Shown in pieces: positions 16,950-26,412 of a DNA stretch of 64,000 bases. The notes under the pieces were generated by a model. That model saw only the letters and a list, made by a program, of their open reading frames with translations. It was not told the DNA's origin and ran no database searches. The translations under genes and the position numbers were made by a program. The DNA is taken from contig NZ_QVAI01000010.1 in the NCBI RefSeq assembly GCF_003427025.1, positions 124,001 to 188,000 of the forward strand. Direction: 5' to 3'. Positions within the stretch are counted from its first letter, which is position 1, and each line of letters begins with the position of its first letter. This DNA comes from Jiangella endophytica (GTDB lineage Bacteria > Actinomycetota > Actinomycetes > Jiangellales > Jiangellaceae).

Positions 16950-19859
16950 ATGATGCTGGCCCTGATCGCCGCGCACCTCGTCGCCGCGGCGCTGGCGCCT
17001 GCCCTGGTGACCTGGTTGCGCCGCCCGGCGTTGCTGCTGCTGGCCGTCGTCCCCGCCGCCGGGTTCGTCTGGGCCGTCGCGATGACCGGGGAGGTCCGCC
17101 ATGGCGGCGCCGTCGAGCAGCGCGTCCGCTGGGTCGAGACGCTGGGGCTGGAGCTGTCGTTCCGCCTCACCACGCTCACCTGGGTGATGACCCTGCTGGT
17201 GACCGGCGTGGGCGCGCTGGTGCTGGCCTACTGCGCCTCCTACTTCCGCCGCGGCGACGCCGGCCTGCCGCGGTTCGCGGGGCTGCTCACGGCGTTCGCC
17301 GGTGCGATGCTCGGGCTGGTGCTGGCCGACGACCTGCTGGTGCTGTACGTGTTCTGGGAACTGACGACGGTCCTGTCGTACCTGCTCATCGGGCACAACC
17401 CGGAGCGCAAGGCGAACCGCCGGGCGGCCATGCAGGCGCTCATGGTGACGACGTTCGGCGGGCTGGCGATGCTGGTCGGCGTCATCGTCATCGGCCAGGC
17501 GGCCGGGACCTACCAGATCTCCGAGGTGCTGGCGAACCCGCCGGCGGGTGACGCGGTCACCGTCGCCGTCGTGCTGGTGCTGATCGGGGCCGTGTCGAAG
17601 TCGGCGCTGATCCCGTTCCACTTCTGGCTGCCCGGCGCCATGGCCGCGCCCACCCCCGTCAGCGCCTACCTGCACGCGGCCGCGATGGTGAAGGCCGGCA
17701 TCTACCTCGTCGCGCTGTTCGCGCCGGCGTTCGCCGGGCTGATGCCGTGGCGGCCGTTGCTGCTGACCCTCGGCGTGCTGACGATGCTGCTCGGCGGGTT
17801 GCGGGCGCTGCGGCAGACCGACCTCAAGCTGCTGCTGGCGTACGGGACGGTGAGCCAGCTCGGCTTCCTGATCGTCCTGGTCGGCGCCGGGACCCGGTCC
17901 GCCGCGATGGGCGGCGTCGCGATGCTGGTGGCGCATGCGCTGTTCAAAGCCACGTTGTTCCTGGTGGTCGGCCTGGTCGACCGCGCGACCGGCACCCGCG
18001 ACCTGCGCGAGCTGTCCGGGCTGGGTCGCAGGCTGCCGTTGCTCATGGTGACGTCGGTCCTGGCAGCCGCGTCGATGGCGGCGATCCCGCCGCTGGCCGG
18101 GTTCGTGGCCAAGGAGACCGCGTACGCCGCCGCTGTCGACATCGCCGAGACCGGCGACGGCACGGGCATCGGGGCCTTCGCCGGCTGGGCGCTGGTCGCC
18201 GGGCTGGCCGTCGGCTCAGCACTGACCGCCGCCTACAGCATCCGGTTCGTCTGGGGCGCGTTCGCCGTGAAGCCCGGAGTCGCGCCGATCGCCTCGTCCG
18301 ACTGCCGGTTCCCGACGGCCGGGTTCGCCGCCGCGCCGGTCGTGCTGGCCTTCGGCGGGCTGGCGCTGGGCTTCCTCGGCCCGATCGAGACCGAGCTGCT
18401 GGAGCCGTACGCCGACCTGTTCCCCGAGGGTGCGCACGAGCCCGAGCTGGCGCTGTGGCACGGCGTCAACACCGCATTGCTGCTGTCGATCGCGTCGGTG
18501 CTGGTGGGCATCGTGCTGTTCCGCTGGCGCGACCGCGTCGACCGGGTCGAGGCCGCGCTCGCGCCGCGCACCGACGCCGAGGCGTCGTACCGAACCATCA
18601 TGCGCGGCGTCGACCGGCTCGCCGTCGAGGTCACCGGCGCCACTCAGCGGGGTTCGCTGCCCAGCTACCTCGCCGTCATCTTCCTGGTGGTGGTCGCGGT
18701 GCCGGGCGGCGTGCTGGTGGCTCAGCAGTTGTGGGCCGACGGCCCCGGTGTGCGCGCGTGGGACAGCGTCGGGCAGGCCGTGGTCGCCGTCATCATGATC
18801 GCCTCGGCGGTGCTGGCCGCGCGGTCGCGGCGCCGGCTGAAGGCGGTGCTGCTGGCCGGTGGCACCGGCTACGGCATGGCGATGCTGTTCATCCTGCACG
18901 GCGCGCCCGACCTCGCGCTGACCCAGGTGCTGGTCGAGACCGTCACGCTGGTGATCTTCGTGCTGGTGCTGCGGCGGCTGCCGCCGTACTTCTCCGACCG
19001 GCCGCTGACGAAGTCGCGCTGGTGGCGCATCGGGCTCGGCGTCGCCGTCGGCATGGTGATGGCCGGGCTGGCGCTGGCCGCGTCCGGCGCCCGCACCGCC
19101 CAGCCGGTGTCCGACGGGTTCGCCGAGCCGGCCGTCTCGTACGGCGGCGGGCACAACATCGTCAACGTCACGCTGGTCGACATCCGCGCCTGGGACACGA
19201 TGGGCGAGATCTCCGTCCTGGTCGTCGCCGCGACCGGCGTGGCCAGCCTGATCTTCCTCATCACCGGCCGCACCGGACGGTGGCGGCCGGACGACGCCAT
19301 CGCCAGCGCGCCCGCCCCGCACGAGCGCCGCGCGCACCGCAACCTGTGGCTGCGGGCCGGGCGCACGGTCGCGCCGGAGGGCCGCTCGATCCTGTTCGAG
19401 GTGGTCACCCGGCTGGCCTTCCACGTCATCATCGTGTTCTCGATCTACCTGCTGTTCGTCGGGCACAACGCGCCGGGCGGCGGGTTCGCCGGTGGCCTGG
19501 TGGCGGGGCTGGCGCTGATGGTCCGCTACCTCGCCGGCGGCCGGCACGAGCTGAACGAGGCCGCGCCGGTCGACGCCGGCCTGGTGCTGGGCATCGGGTT
19601 GTTCATCGCCACGGGCAGCGGCATGGTGCCGCTGGCCTTCGGCGGCGACGTCCTGCAGAGCGCGGTCGTCGACTTCTCGCTGCCGCTGGTCGGGCATGTG
19701 CACTTCGTGACGTCGTTGTTCTTCGACATCGGCGTCTACCTCGTCGTCGTCGGGCTGATGCTCGACGTGCTGCGCAGCCTCGGCGGCGGCATCGACAAGC
19801 AGGCCGGCGACGACGCCGAGCCCGGCGAGGCCATCGAGTCCGCGGAGGGGGTGCGATGA
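16950..19859 (+). CDS. mrpA: Mrp-type Na+/H+ antiporter subunit A fused to B
   Basis: This 969-residue membrane protein is the largest subunit of the Mrp (Mnh) cation/proton antiporter, related to complex I NuoL. The proton-channel core contains the lysine-bearing KSALIPFHFWLPGAM near residue 217 and the conserved APTPVSAYLHAAAMVKAG. A MrpA-specific region follows (residues about 600-800). The last 160 residues, from GRSILFEVVTRLAFHVI, match the MnhB domain including the GHNAPGGGFAGGL signature, so subunit B is fused in. No separate mrpB occurs, and mrpC starts by 4-nt overlap. The operon should export Na+ or other monovalent cations for pH and salt tolerance. Confidence 0.95.
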   Translation: MMLALIAAHLVAAALAPALVTWLRRPALLLLAVVPAAGFVWAVAMTGEVRHGGAVEQRVRWVETLGLELSFRLTTLTWVMTLLVTGVGALVLAYCASYFRRGDAGLPRFAGLLTAFAGAMLGLVLADDLLVLYVFWELTTVLSYLLIGHNPERKANRRAAMQALMVTTFGGLAMLVGVIVIGQAAGTYQISEVLANPPAGDAVTVAVVLVLIGAVSKSALIPFHFWLPGAMAAPTPVSAYLHAAAMVKAGIYLVALFAPAFAGLMPWRPLLLTLGVLTMLLGGLRALRQTDLKLLLAYGTVSQLGFLIVLVGAGTRSAAMGGVAMLVAHALFKATLFLVVGLVDRATGTRDLRELSGLGRRLPLLMVTSVLAAASMAAIPPLAGFVAKETAYAAAVDIAETGDGTGIGAFAGWALVAGLAVGSALTAAYSIRFVWGAFAVKPGVAPIASSDCRFPTAGFAAAPVVLAFGGLALGFLGPIETELLEPYADLFPEGAHEPELALWHGVNTALLLSIASVLVGIVLFRWRDRVDRVEAALAPRTDAEASYRTIMRGVDRLAVEVTGATQRGSLPSYLAVIFLVVVAVPGGVLVAQQLWADGPGVRAWDSVGQAVVAVIMIASAVLAARSRRRLKAVLLAGGTGYGMAMLFILHGAPDLALTQVLVETVTLVIFVLVLRRLPPYFSDRPLTKSRWWRIGLGVAVGMVMAGLALAASGARTAQPVSDGFAEPAVSYGGGHNIVNVTLVDIRAWDTMGEISVLVVAATGVASLIFLITGRTGRWRPDDAIASAPAPHERRAHRNLWLRAGRTVAPEGRSILFEVVTRLAFHVIIVFSIYLLFVGHNAPGGGFAGGLVAGLALMVRYLAGGRHELNEAAPVDAGLVLGIGLFIATGSGMVPLAFGGDVLQSAVVDFSLPLVGHVHFVTSLFFDIGVYLVVVGLMLDVLRSLGGGIDKQAGDDAEPGEAIESAEGVR

Positions 19860-20335
19860 GCCCGAACCTGGTCCTGGTCATCGTGGTCGGCGTGCTGTTC
19901 GCCGCCGGCGTGTACCTGCTGCTCGAGCGCAGCCTGACCCGCGTGCTGGTCGGCGTCATCCTCATCGGCAACGGCGTCAACACGCTGTTCCTGGTGGCGT
20001 CCGGGCCGGCCGGGCGGGCGCCCATCGTCGGCCTCAACGACGTCGACGACATGAGCGACCCGCTGCCGCAGGCGCTGGTGCTCACCGCCATCGTCATCAC
20101 CCTCGGCGTGACGGCGTTCCTGCTGGCCATGGCCTACCGGGCCTGGCAGCTCAACGGCCACGACGAGGTCCAGGACGACGTCGAGGACGCCTCGATCCGC
20201 CGCCGCGCCGAGCGCGACGAGGTGTCGTCCAGCTACGACGACAGCGCCGGCGGCACGATGGACGAGGAAGGCAGTGACGAGACCGCGGGCGAGGGCGAAC
20301 CGGCCGCCGTCGGAACCGAGGAGGAGCGCCCGTGA
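19856..20335 (+). CDS. mrpC: Mrp antiporter subunit C
   Basis: This 159-residue NuoK-like subunit has three membrane helices in the first 100 residues, with the conserved VLIGNGVNTLFL and DPLPQALVLTAIVITLG blocks. After residue 105 comes a 55-residue acidic cytoplasmic tail (DEVQDDVEDAS to GTEEERP) that Bacillus MrpC lacks; such tails occur in some actinobacterial homologs. Start and stop each overlap the neighbours by 4 nt, as throughout this operon. Confidence 0.95.
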   Translation: MSPNLVLVIVVGVLFAAGVYLLLERSLTRVLVGVILIGNGVNTLFLVASGPAGRAPIVGLNDVDDMSDPLPQALVLTAIVITLGVTAFLLAMAYRAWQLNGHDEVQDDVEDASIRRRAERDEVSSSYDDSAGGTMDEEGSDETAGEGEPAAVGTEEERP

Positions 20336-21921
20336 ACGCGTCCGTGCTCGTCCCGCTGCCCGTCGTGCTGCCGCTGTTCGGCGCCGGGCTGGCGCTCGCG
20401 CTGGGCCGCTCGGCCCGGGCGCAGCGCGTGGTCAGCGTCGTCGTCCTCACCCTCGTGGTGGGCATCGCGGCCGTCCTGCTGGCCCGCGCCGACGCCGACG
20501 GCCCGCAGGTCATGCACGTCGGCGGCTGGCCCGCTCCGCTCGGGATCTCGCTGGTCGCCGACCGGCTGTCCGCGCTGATGCTGCTGGTGTCGGTGGTCGT
20601 GGCGCTCTGCGTCCTGCTGTACTCGCTGAGCCAGGGCCTGGTGGAGTACGGACCCGACACCCCGCTGTCGATCTACCACCCGACGTTCCTGATCCTGGTC
20701 GCGGGCGTGTCCAACGCGTTCCTGTCCGGCGACCTGTTCAATCTGTACGTCGGCTTCGAGATCCTGCTGGCCGCGTCGTACGTGCTGCTCACGCTGGGTG
20801 GCACGGCCGACCGTATCCGGGCCGGCAGCACCTACGTCGTGGTCAGCCTGGCGTCGTCGATCGTGTTCCTGACGGCGCTGGCGCTGGTGTACGCCGCCAC
20901 CGGCACCGTCAGCCTGGCGCAGCTGGCCGGGCGGCTGGACGACCTGCCGTCCGGCGTCGCGCTGCTGCTGCAGCTCATGCTGCTGACGGCGTTCGCGATC
21001 AAGGCGGCGGTGTTCCCGCTGTCGGCCTGGCTACCGGACAGTTACCCGACCGCGCCGGCGCCGGTCACGGCGGTGTTCGCCGGGTTGCTGACGAAGGTCG
21101 GCGTCTACGCGATCATCCGGACGCAGACGCTGCTCTTCCCGGACAGCCCGCTGTCCGACCTGCTGCTGTGGGCGGCGCTGCTGACCATGGTGATCGGCAT
21201 CCTCGGCGCCGTCGCGCAGGACGACCTCAAACGAATGCTGTCGTTCACCCTGGTCAGCCACATCGGCTACATGGTCTTCGGAGTGGCACTGGCCAGCGAC
21301 GACGGCCTGTCCGGCGCCATCTACTACGTCGTGCACCACATCGTCATCCAGACCAACCTGTTCCTCGTCGCCGGCCTGATCGAGCGGCGCGGCGGCAGTA
21401 CGTCGCTGGAGCGGCTGGGCGGGCTGGCGCGACTGTCGCCCGTGCTGGCGCTGCTGTTCTTCATCCCGGCGATGAACCTGGCCGGCATCCCGCCGTTCTC
21501 CGGGTTCCTCGGCAAGCTGGGCCTCATGCAGGCCGGCGTCGACAACGGGAGCTGGCTGGCGTACCTGCTGGTCGCAGGGAGCGTCGCCACCAGCCTGCTG
21601 ACGCTGTACGCCATGGCGAAGGCGTGGAACCGCGCGTTCTGGCAGCCGCCGTCGCCTGAGGCGGAGGCAGAGGCGATCGCCACCGGGGCGACGACGGATC
21701 TGCACGGCAAGCCGGTGCGCACCGACGCGCCGCCGGTCTCCGGCAAGGTGGCCGTCGCCCTGCGGGCCGGTATGGCCGGGCCGGCCGCGGTCCTGCTGGC
21801 GGTCGGGGTCGCGTTGACGGTGTTCGCCGGGCCGCTGTTCGGGCTCACCGACCGCGCCGCCGCCGACCTGCGCGAACGCACCCCATACATCGAAGCCGTC
21901 CTGCCGGGAGGTGCACCGTGA
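20332..21921 (+). CDS. mrpD: Mrp antiporter subunit D
   Basis: This 529-residue NuoM/N-like subunit has about 14 membrane helices. The key channel lysine lies in KAAVFPLSAWLPDSYPTAP near residue 224, and the preceding acidic helix carries GFEILLAASYVLLTLGG. Conserved FSGFLGKLGLMQAG appears near residue 395. It begins in a 4-nt overlap with mrpC and ends in a 4-nt overlap with mrpE. With MrpA it forms the ion-translocating pair of the complex. Confidence 0.96.
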   Translation: MNASVLVPLPVVLPLFGAGLALALGRSARAQRVVSVVVLTLVVGIAAVLLARADADGPQVMHVGGWPAPLGISLVADRLSALMLLVSVVVALCVLLYSLSQGLVEYGPDTPLSIYHPTFLILVAGVSNAFLSGDLFNLYVGFEILLAASYVLLTLGGTADRIRAGSTYVVVSLASSIVFLTALALVYAATGTVSLAQLAGRLDDLPSGVALLLQLMLLTAFAIKAAVFPLSAWLPDSYPTAPAPVTAVFAGLLTKVGVYAIIRTQTLLFPDSPLSDLLLWAALLTMVIGILGAVAQDDLKRMLSFTLVSHIGYMVFGVALASDDGLSGAIYYVVHHIVIQTNLFLVAGLIERRGGSTSLERLGGLARLSPVLALLFFIPAMNLAGIPPFSGFLGKLGLMQAGVDNGSWLAYLLVAGSVATSLLTLYAMAKAWNRAFWQPPSPEAEAEAIATGATTDLHGKPVRTDAPPVSGKVAVALRAGMAGPAAVLLAVGVALTVFAGPLFGLTDRAAADLRERTPYIEAVLPGGAP

Positions 21922-22496
21922 GCACTGACACGTCGAACGACCTGCCGGGCGACGTGCCGTCGCGGCGCACCGGTGTGCAGTGGCCGATGCTGATCGGGCT
22001 GACGGTCGTCTGGGTGCTGCTGTGGGGCGGCCTCTCGGTGGCGAACGTGGTGTCCGGGCTGGTCGTGGCCGTCATCGTCACGCTGGTGTTCCCGCTGCCG
22101 CCGATCGTGTTCGGCGGCCGCCTCCGGGTGCGCGGGCTGGCCGTGCTGATCGGCCGGTTCGTGGTCGAGCTGATGGTCGCCAGCGTGCAGGTCGCCGGTC
22201 AGGCGCTGCGGCTCGGGCGGCAGCCGTTGAACGCCGTCATCGAGGTCGACCTGCGCAGCCACTCCGACCTCTACCTGACGCTCACCGCCGAGTTGCTGTC
22301 GCTCGTCCCCGGCAGCCTCGTCGTCGAGGTCCGCCGCTCGACGTCGACGCTGTTCCTGCACGTCCTGGGCGTGCGCAACGAAGCCGACGTCGAGGAGGCG
22401 CGGCGGCGGGCGCTGCTGCAGGAGGAACGGGTCATGCGGGCGCTGGCGTCGGACGAGGAACTGGCCGCTTATCTGTCCGAGGGGGTGGGCCGATGA
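21918..22496 (+). CDS. mrpE: Mrp antiporter subunit E
   Basis: This 192-residue subunit has two membrane helices near residues 22-60 and a C-terminal cytoplasmic domain. The MnhE signature is visible as FVVELMVASVQVAGQAL followed by LTLTAELLSLVPGSLVVEV. A short N-terminal cytoplasmic segment (residues 1-20) precedes the first helix. It is required for assembly of the complex in characterised systems. The ends overlap mrpD and mrpF by 4 nt. Confidence 0.94.
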   Translation: MSTDTSNDLPGDVPSRRTGVQWPMLIGLTVVWVLLWGGLSVANVVSGLVVAVIVTLVFPLPPIVFGGRLRVRGLAVLIGRFVVELMVASVQVAGQALRLGRQPLNAVIEVDLRSHSDLYLTLTAELLSLVPGSLVVEVRRSTSTLFLHVLGVRNEADVEEARRRALLQEERVMRALASDEELAAYLSEGVGR

Positions 22497-22765
22497 CCGT
22501 CGTGATCTGGGTGTGTGCGGCCATGCTGAGCATCGCCGCCGTCCTGGTGCTGACCCGGATGGCCGTCGGCCCGACCATGCTCAACCGGGTCGTCGCGATG
22601 GACGTGCTGATCGCCATCGTCGTCGCCGGCCTCGGACTGGAGGCCGCGCTGAACCGGCACGCCACGACGTTGCCGATCCTGGTCGTCCTCTCGCTGGTCG
22701 GCTTCGTCGGCTCCGTCAGCGTCGCCCGCTTCGCCACCCACGACGACAAGGGGGAGGGCTCGTGA
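22493..22765 (+). CDS. mrpF: Mrp antiporter subunit F
   Basis: This 90-residue protein has three membrane helices, the normal MnhF size. The conserved GPTMLNRVVAMDVL loop follows the first helix, and the last helix reads LPILVVLSLVGFVGSVSVARF. Both ends overlap the adjoining subunit genes by 4 nt, which fits fixed stoichiometry of translation. Confidence 0.95.
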   Translation: MTVVIWVCAAMLSIAAVLVLTRMAVGPTMLNRVVAMDVLIAIVVAGLGLEAALNRHATTLPILVVLSLVGFVGSVSVARFATHDDKGEGS

Positions 22766-23109
22766 ACTGGTTCGACATCGTCTCGGCCGCCTGCCTGCTG
22801 GCCGGGTGCGCGCTGTCGCTGATCGCCGCGATCGGCCTGATCCGGTTCCCGGACCTGCTCAGCCGCATGCACGCCGGCACCAAGCCGCAGGTGCTCGGCC
22901 TGCTGTTCATCCTCGTCGGCGTCGGCCTGCGGCTGCGCGACTGGAGCGACGTCGGCATGCTGCTGGCGGTCGCGATGTTCCAGCTGATGACCGCCCCGGT
23001 GGCGGCGCACATGGTCGGCCGGGCCGCATACCGGCGCGGCGCCGTTCGTCGCGACACGCTGCTGGTCGACGAGCTGACGCCGGCCCTGGAGGCCGAGAAC
23101 CGCGACTGA
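22762..23109 (+). CDS. mrpG: Mrp antiporter subunit G
   Basis: This 115-residue subunit starts at a GTG overlapping mrpF. Three helices are present, with the MnhG hallmark IGLIRFPDLLSRMHAGTKPQVLG near residues 25-47. It is the last gene of the operon. The convergent acetyltransferase stop lies 14 nt away, with only a weak CTGAG/CTCAG hairpin between. The complete set A(B)-C-D-E-F-G indicates a functional antiporter. Confidence 0.95.
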   Translation: MNWFDIVSAACLLAGCALSLIAAIGLIRFPDLLSRMHAGTKPQVLGLLFILVGVGLRLRDWSDVGMLLAVAMFQLMTAPVAAHMVGRAAYRRGAVRRDTLLVDELTPALEAENRD

Positions 23110-23123
23110 GGGTCCGCCCGGGC

Positions 23124-23606
23124 TCAGAGCGGGCAGGTGTAGTAGCGGACCGACTTGTCCTTGCCGACCAGGTCGGCCGAGCCGACCGCCGCGAACCCCA
23201 TCGACGTGTGCAGCGCGTCGGACGCCGGGTTCGGCGGGTCGAGGTTGACCTCGGCGCACAGCAGCGACTGGCCCTCGGCACGGGCCGCCGCGATGACGTC
23301 GTCGTAGAGCGCCCGCGCCAGGCCCTGCCCCCGCGCGGCCGGCGCCACGACGACTCGGTCGATGTAGGCGAAGCGCGGGTGGCGGGCCTTGAACCAGTCG
23401 AAGTTCTGGCTGGACCGCACGGTGTCCTGGTCGAATGCGATGACCATGGCGCTGAGGTCGTCGGTGACCCGGACCCGCCAGGCCACCTTCAGCAGCTCGC
23501 GGAGCTCGTCGGCGGTGAGCTCGGACAGCTCGAGGGCGTGGTCGTTGTTCAGCCGCAGCAGAGCGGCCTCGTCGGCTTCGGTGGGGGCGCGGAAGGTGTG
23601 CGGCAC
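23124..23606 (-). CDS. GNAT-family N-acetyltransferase
   Basis: This 160-residue enzyme starts at GTG 23606; the open frame continues upstream but would overlap the divergent oxidoreductase. The acetyl-CoA site is YIDRVVVAPAARGQGLARALYDD near residues 80-102. The following strand LLCAEVNLDPPNPASDALHTSMGF is conserved in a subgroup that acts on small molecules. The acceptor is not known. It is divergent from an F420-type oxidoreductase across 49 nt. Confidence 0.88.
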   Translation of the reverse strand: MPHTFRAPTEADEAALLRLNNDHALELSELTADELRELLKVAWRVRVTDDLSAMVIAFDQDTVRSSQNFDWFKARHPRFAYIDRVVVAPAARGQGLARALYDDVIAAARAEGQSLLCAEVNLDPPNPASDALHTSMGFAAVGSADLVGKDKSVRYYTCPL

Positions 23607-23655
23607 GCTTCGAGCGTAAGGGAAGACGCCGTGCCGCTCGGCGGTTGCCCACGGT

Positions 23656-24516
23656 ATGACGATCGACGTGGGACGAGCAGGGGTGTGGGTCGGGGCGCGG
23701 AACTGGCCCGCCGACAAGGCCGAGGTGAGGGACGCGTTCGCGGAGCTGGAGGGGCTGGGCTACGACGCCGCCTGGCTGGGCGGCGCCGAGGGCGACCTGA
23801 CCAGGCCGGAACAGATCCTCGCCGCCACGACGCGGCTGACCGCCGCCACCGGCATCGTCAACGTGTGGACCGAGCCCGCGGACCAGGCCGCCGAGGCGTT
23901 CCGCCGGGTCGGCGGCTCGTACCCCGACCGGCTGCTGCTGGGCGTCGGCGCGGGCCACGCGAAGTTCGTCGAGCGGAGCGGCCAGGAGTACCACCGTCCG
24001 TACAGCAAGGTCGTCGAGTACCTCGACCAGCTCGACACCGCGGGGGTGCCGGCGGCGCAACGCGCCGTCGCCGCCCTCGGGCCGAGGACCCTGCGGCTGG
24101 CGGGGGAGCGCAGCCTCGGAGCGCATCCGTACCTCGTCACGCCCGAGCACACCCGCCTCGCCCGCGACATCCTGGGCGACGGGCCGCTGCTGGCGCCGGA
24201 GCAGATGGTCATCCTGTCGACGGACGAGGACGAGGTGCTGCGCATCGCCCGGCCGGTGGTGGCGCTCTACCTCGGCCTGCCGAACTACGTGAACAACCTG
24301 CGCCGTCTCGGCTTCACCGACGACGACCTCAGCGGCTCGGGCAGTCGCCGGTTGGTCGACGCGCTGGTCGCCTGGGGCGACCCCGACACCGTCGCGCGGC
24401 GCGTCGCCGAGCACCACGAGGCCGGCGCCGACCACGTGTGCGTCCAGGTCCTCACCGACCGGCCCGGGCTGCCGCGGGCCGAGTGGCGCGCGCTCGCGCC
24501 GGTGCTGGTGCCGTAG
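23656..24516 (+). CDS. LLM-class F420-dependent oxidoreductase
   Basis: This 286-residue TIM-barrel protein belongs to the luciferase-like family, whose actinobacterial members mostly use coenzyme F420. Visible signatures are TGIVNVWTEPADQAAEAFRR near residue 70, RLLLGVGAGHAKFVE near residue 93 and VARRVAEHHEAGADHVCVQV at the C-terminus. It matches a subgroup often named TIGR03620-like. No substrate can be assigned. The TAG stop is directly abutted by the convergent regulator's stop (TAGTCA), leaving no room for a terminator. Confidence 0.88.
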   Translation: MTIDVGRAGVWVGARNWPADKAEVRDAFAELEGLGYDAAWLGGAEGDLTRPEQILAATTRLTAATGIVNVWTEPADQAAEAFRRVGGSYPDRLLLGVGAGHAKFVERSGQEYHRPYSKVVEYLDQLDTAGVPAAQRAVAALGPRTLRLAGERSLGAHPYLVTPEHTRLARDILGDGPLLAPEQMVILSTDEDEVLRIARPVVALYLGLPNYVNNLRRLGFTDDDLSGSGSRRLVDALVAWGDPDTVARRVAEHHEAGADHVCVQVLTDRPGLPRAEWRALAPVLVP

Positions 24517-25146
24517 TCAGGGGCGCGGTGTCAGGTAGCCGCGGGAGAACGCCGTCGCAACGGCGGCCGCGCGGTCGTTGACGCCGAGCTTGGCGTAGAT
24601 GTGCAGCAGGTGGGTCTTCACCGTCGCCTCGCTGATGAACAGCTGCCTCGCCGCCTCGCGATTCGTGGCGCCGCCGGCGATCAGCTCCAGAACCTCCAGT
24701 TCGCGCTGCGACAGCGGCTCCGACGCCGGCTGCCGCAGCCGGCCCATGAGCCGGGACGCCACGGCGGGGGACAGCACCGCCTGGCCCTGCGCGGCGGCCT
24801 CGACCGCGCGGAACAGCTCGTCGCGCGGCGCGTCCTTCAGCAGGTAGCCGGTGGCGCCCGCCTCGATGGCCGGCAGCACGTCGCTGTCGGTGTCGTACGT
24901 GGTGAGCACCAGGATCCTCGCCTCGACGCCGCGCCGGGCCAGCTCCTCGATCGCGGCGACGCCGTCGGTGCCGGGCATGCGCAGGTCCATCAGGATCACG
25001 TCGGGGCGCAGCCGCTCGCCGACGGTGACGGCCTCGGCGCCGTGGGCCGCCTCGCCGAGCACCTCGAAACGCGGGTCGGCGCTGAACATGCCGCGCAAGC
25101 CGTCGCGCACCACCGGGTGGTCGTCGACGATCAGCAGCGAGATCAC
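24517..25146 (-). CDS. NarL/LuxR-family response regulator
   Basis: This 209-residue regulator starts at a GTG overlapping the kinase stop. The receiver has acidic residues 8-9, phosphoacceptor Asp54 (ILMDLRMPG) and Lys104 (LLKDAPRDE). The LuxR helix-turn-helix is at about residues 143-205 (LSQRELEVLELIAGGATNRE, ATVKTHLLHIYAKLGV). It closes the reverse-strand order ATPase, permease, kinase, regulator. This matches the order of the forward module at 1-3150, though the sequences are clearly different. Confidence 0.94.
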   Translation of the reverse strand: MISLLIVDDHPVVRDGLRGMFSADPRFEVLGEAAHGAEAVTVGERLRPDVILMDLRMPGTDGVAAIEELARRGVEARILVLTTYDTDSDVLPAIEAGATGYLLKDAPRDELFRAVEAAAQGQAVLSPAVASRLMGRLRQPASEPLSQRELEVLELIAGGATNREAARQLFISEATVKTHLLHIYAKLGVNDRAAAVATAFSRGYLTPRP

Positions 25147-26408
25147 CGCCCACCTCCGGCCGGGATCGCCGGGACGGTGGCCGAGATCGCCGTGCCGCCG
25201 CCCGGCTCGGACTCGACGTCGAGCCGGCCCGCGAGACGCTGCACCCGCTGGCGCATGCCGGCCAGGCCGAACCCGCCGCCCGTGCCGCCGGTGCCGCCGG
25301 TGCGCAGGGTACCGGGCGCGAAGCCGACACCGTCGTCGCGTACGTCCAGGGTCACCACGTCCTCCATGTACGACAGTGTCAGGCCGACGCGTCCGGCCCG
25401 TGCGTGCTTCGCGACGTTGGTTAGGGCCTCCTGCGCGGCCCGCAGCAGCGTCACCTCGACGTCGGCGTGCATCGGCCGGGGATCGCCGGTGGTGGTGAGC
25501 ACGGCGTCGACGCCGTTCACGTCGGACCAGCGCCGCACGACGTCGCCGATGGCGTCGGGCAGCCGGGCGCCGGCCAGCACCTCCGGCTGCACCGCGTGCA
25601 CCGTCCGGCGGGCCTCGGTGAGGCTCTCGCGAGCCAGATCCATCGCGTTCGTCACGTGCCGCCGCGCCGTCACCGGCTCGCCCAGCGTCTGCTCGGCGGC
25701 CTGCAGCTGCGTGACGATGCCGGCCAGTCCCTGGGCGAGCGTGTCGTGGATCTCGCGCGCCATCCGCTGCCGCTCGTCGTGCACGCCGGCCTCCCTGGCC
25801 TGGACCAGCAGCTGCGCGTGCAGACCGGCGTTCTCCGCCAGCGCCGCCTCCAGCTTGACGTTGGCCTCGTGCAGGTCGGCGAGGGCCTGCTTCTGCGCGG
25901 CGCCGCGCCGGTCGGCGGCGTCGGCGAGGTGGAAGAAGATCGACGACAGTACGGTCGCGACGACCGAGACCACGGCCCACTGCCACCATCCGCCGGGCCG
26001 GATCGCCTCGATGCCGCCGACGTAGGTCACCGCGGTGATGGCCGACGTCGCGGCCACCCCGACGTAGCGCCAGGGCCCCCTCAGGCACACCGCGGCGTGC
26101 ACGTAGCCGGTGAACGCGAAGATGCCGTACCAGGGGGCGAGCAGCACCAGGCCGGCCGACAACACCGTCAGGCCGACGTAGTAGAGCGCCATGAGCCGGT
26201 GGTGCCGCAGCCAGTCGGGGTGCAGCGTGACGAACCAGGCCACCCAGAGCGCCGTGACGAGCGTCAGCCCGAGCACCGCCGGGAGGTGCACCTCGAGGTC
26301 CCAGACCGGCAGCAGCGCCATGACGGTGCTGACGGCCAGCAGCGCGTACGGCGCGGCGGCGAGGAACGCGGTCTCGCGGCGCTCCCCGCGGTCGGCCTCG
26401 ACGCTCAA
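25143..26408 (-). CDS. Sensor histidine kinase, HisKA_3 type
   Basis: I start this 421-residue kinase at the TTG at 26408, 7 nt after GGGAG and 4 nt past the permease stop. No ATG or GTG gives a better N-terminus without running into the permease gene. Five or six membrane helices fill residues 12-160. A coiled coil (residues 168-205) leads to His221 in RQRMAREIHDTLAQGLAG. The ATPase domain ends with GGGFGLAGMRQRVQRLAGRL and is interrupted by a short Gly-Thr repeat. It presumably controls the ABC exporter encoded by the two preceding genes. Confidence 0.92.
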   Translation of the reverse strand: MSVEADRGERRETAFLAAAPYALLAVSTVMALLPVWDLEVHLPAVLGLTLVTALWVAWFVTLHPDWLRHHRLMALYYVGLTVLSAGLVLLAPWYGIFAFTGYVHAAVCLRGPWRYVGVAATSAITAVTYVGGIEAIRPGGWWQWAVVSVVATVLSSIFFHLADAADRRGAAQKQALADLHEANVKLEAALAENAGLHAQLLVQAREAGVHDERQRMAREIHDTLAQGLAGIVTQLQAAEQTLGEPVTARRHVTNAMDLARESLTEARRTVHAVQPEVLAGARLPDAIGDVVRRWSDVNGVDAVLTTTGDPRPMHADVEVTLLRAAQEALTNVAKHARAGRVGLTLSYMEDVVTLDVRDDGVGFAPGTLRTGGTGGTGGGFGLAGMRQRVQRLAGRLDVESEPGGGTAISATVPAIPAGGGR

Positions 26409-26412
26409 CGAC

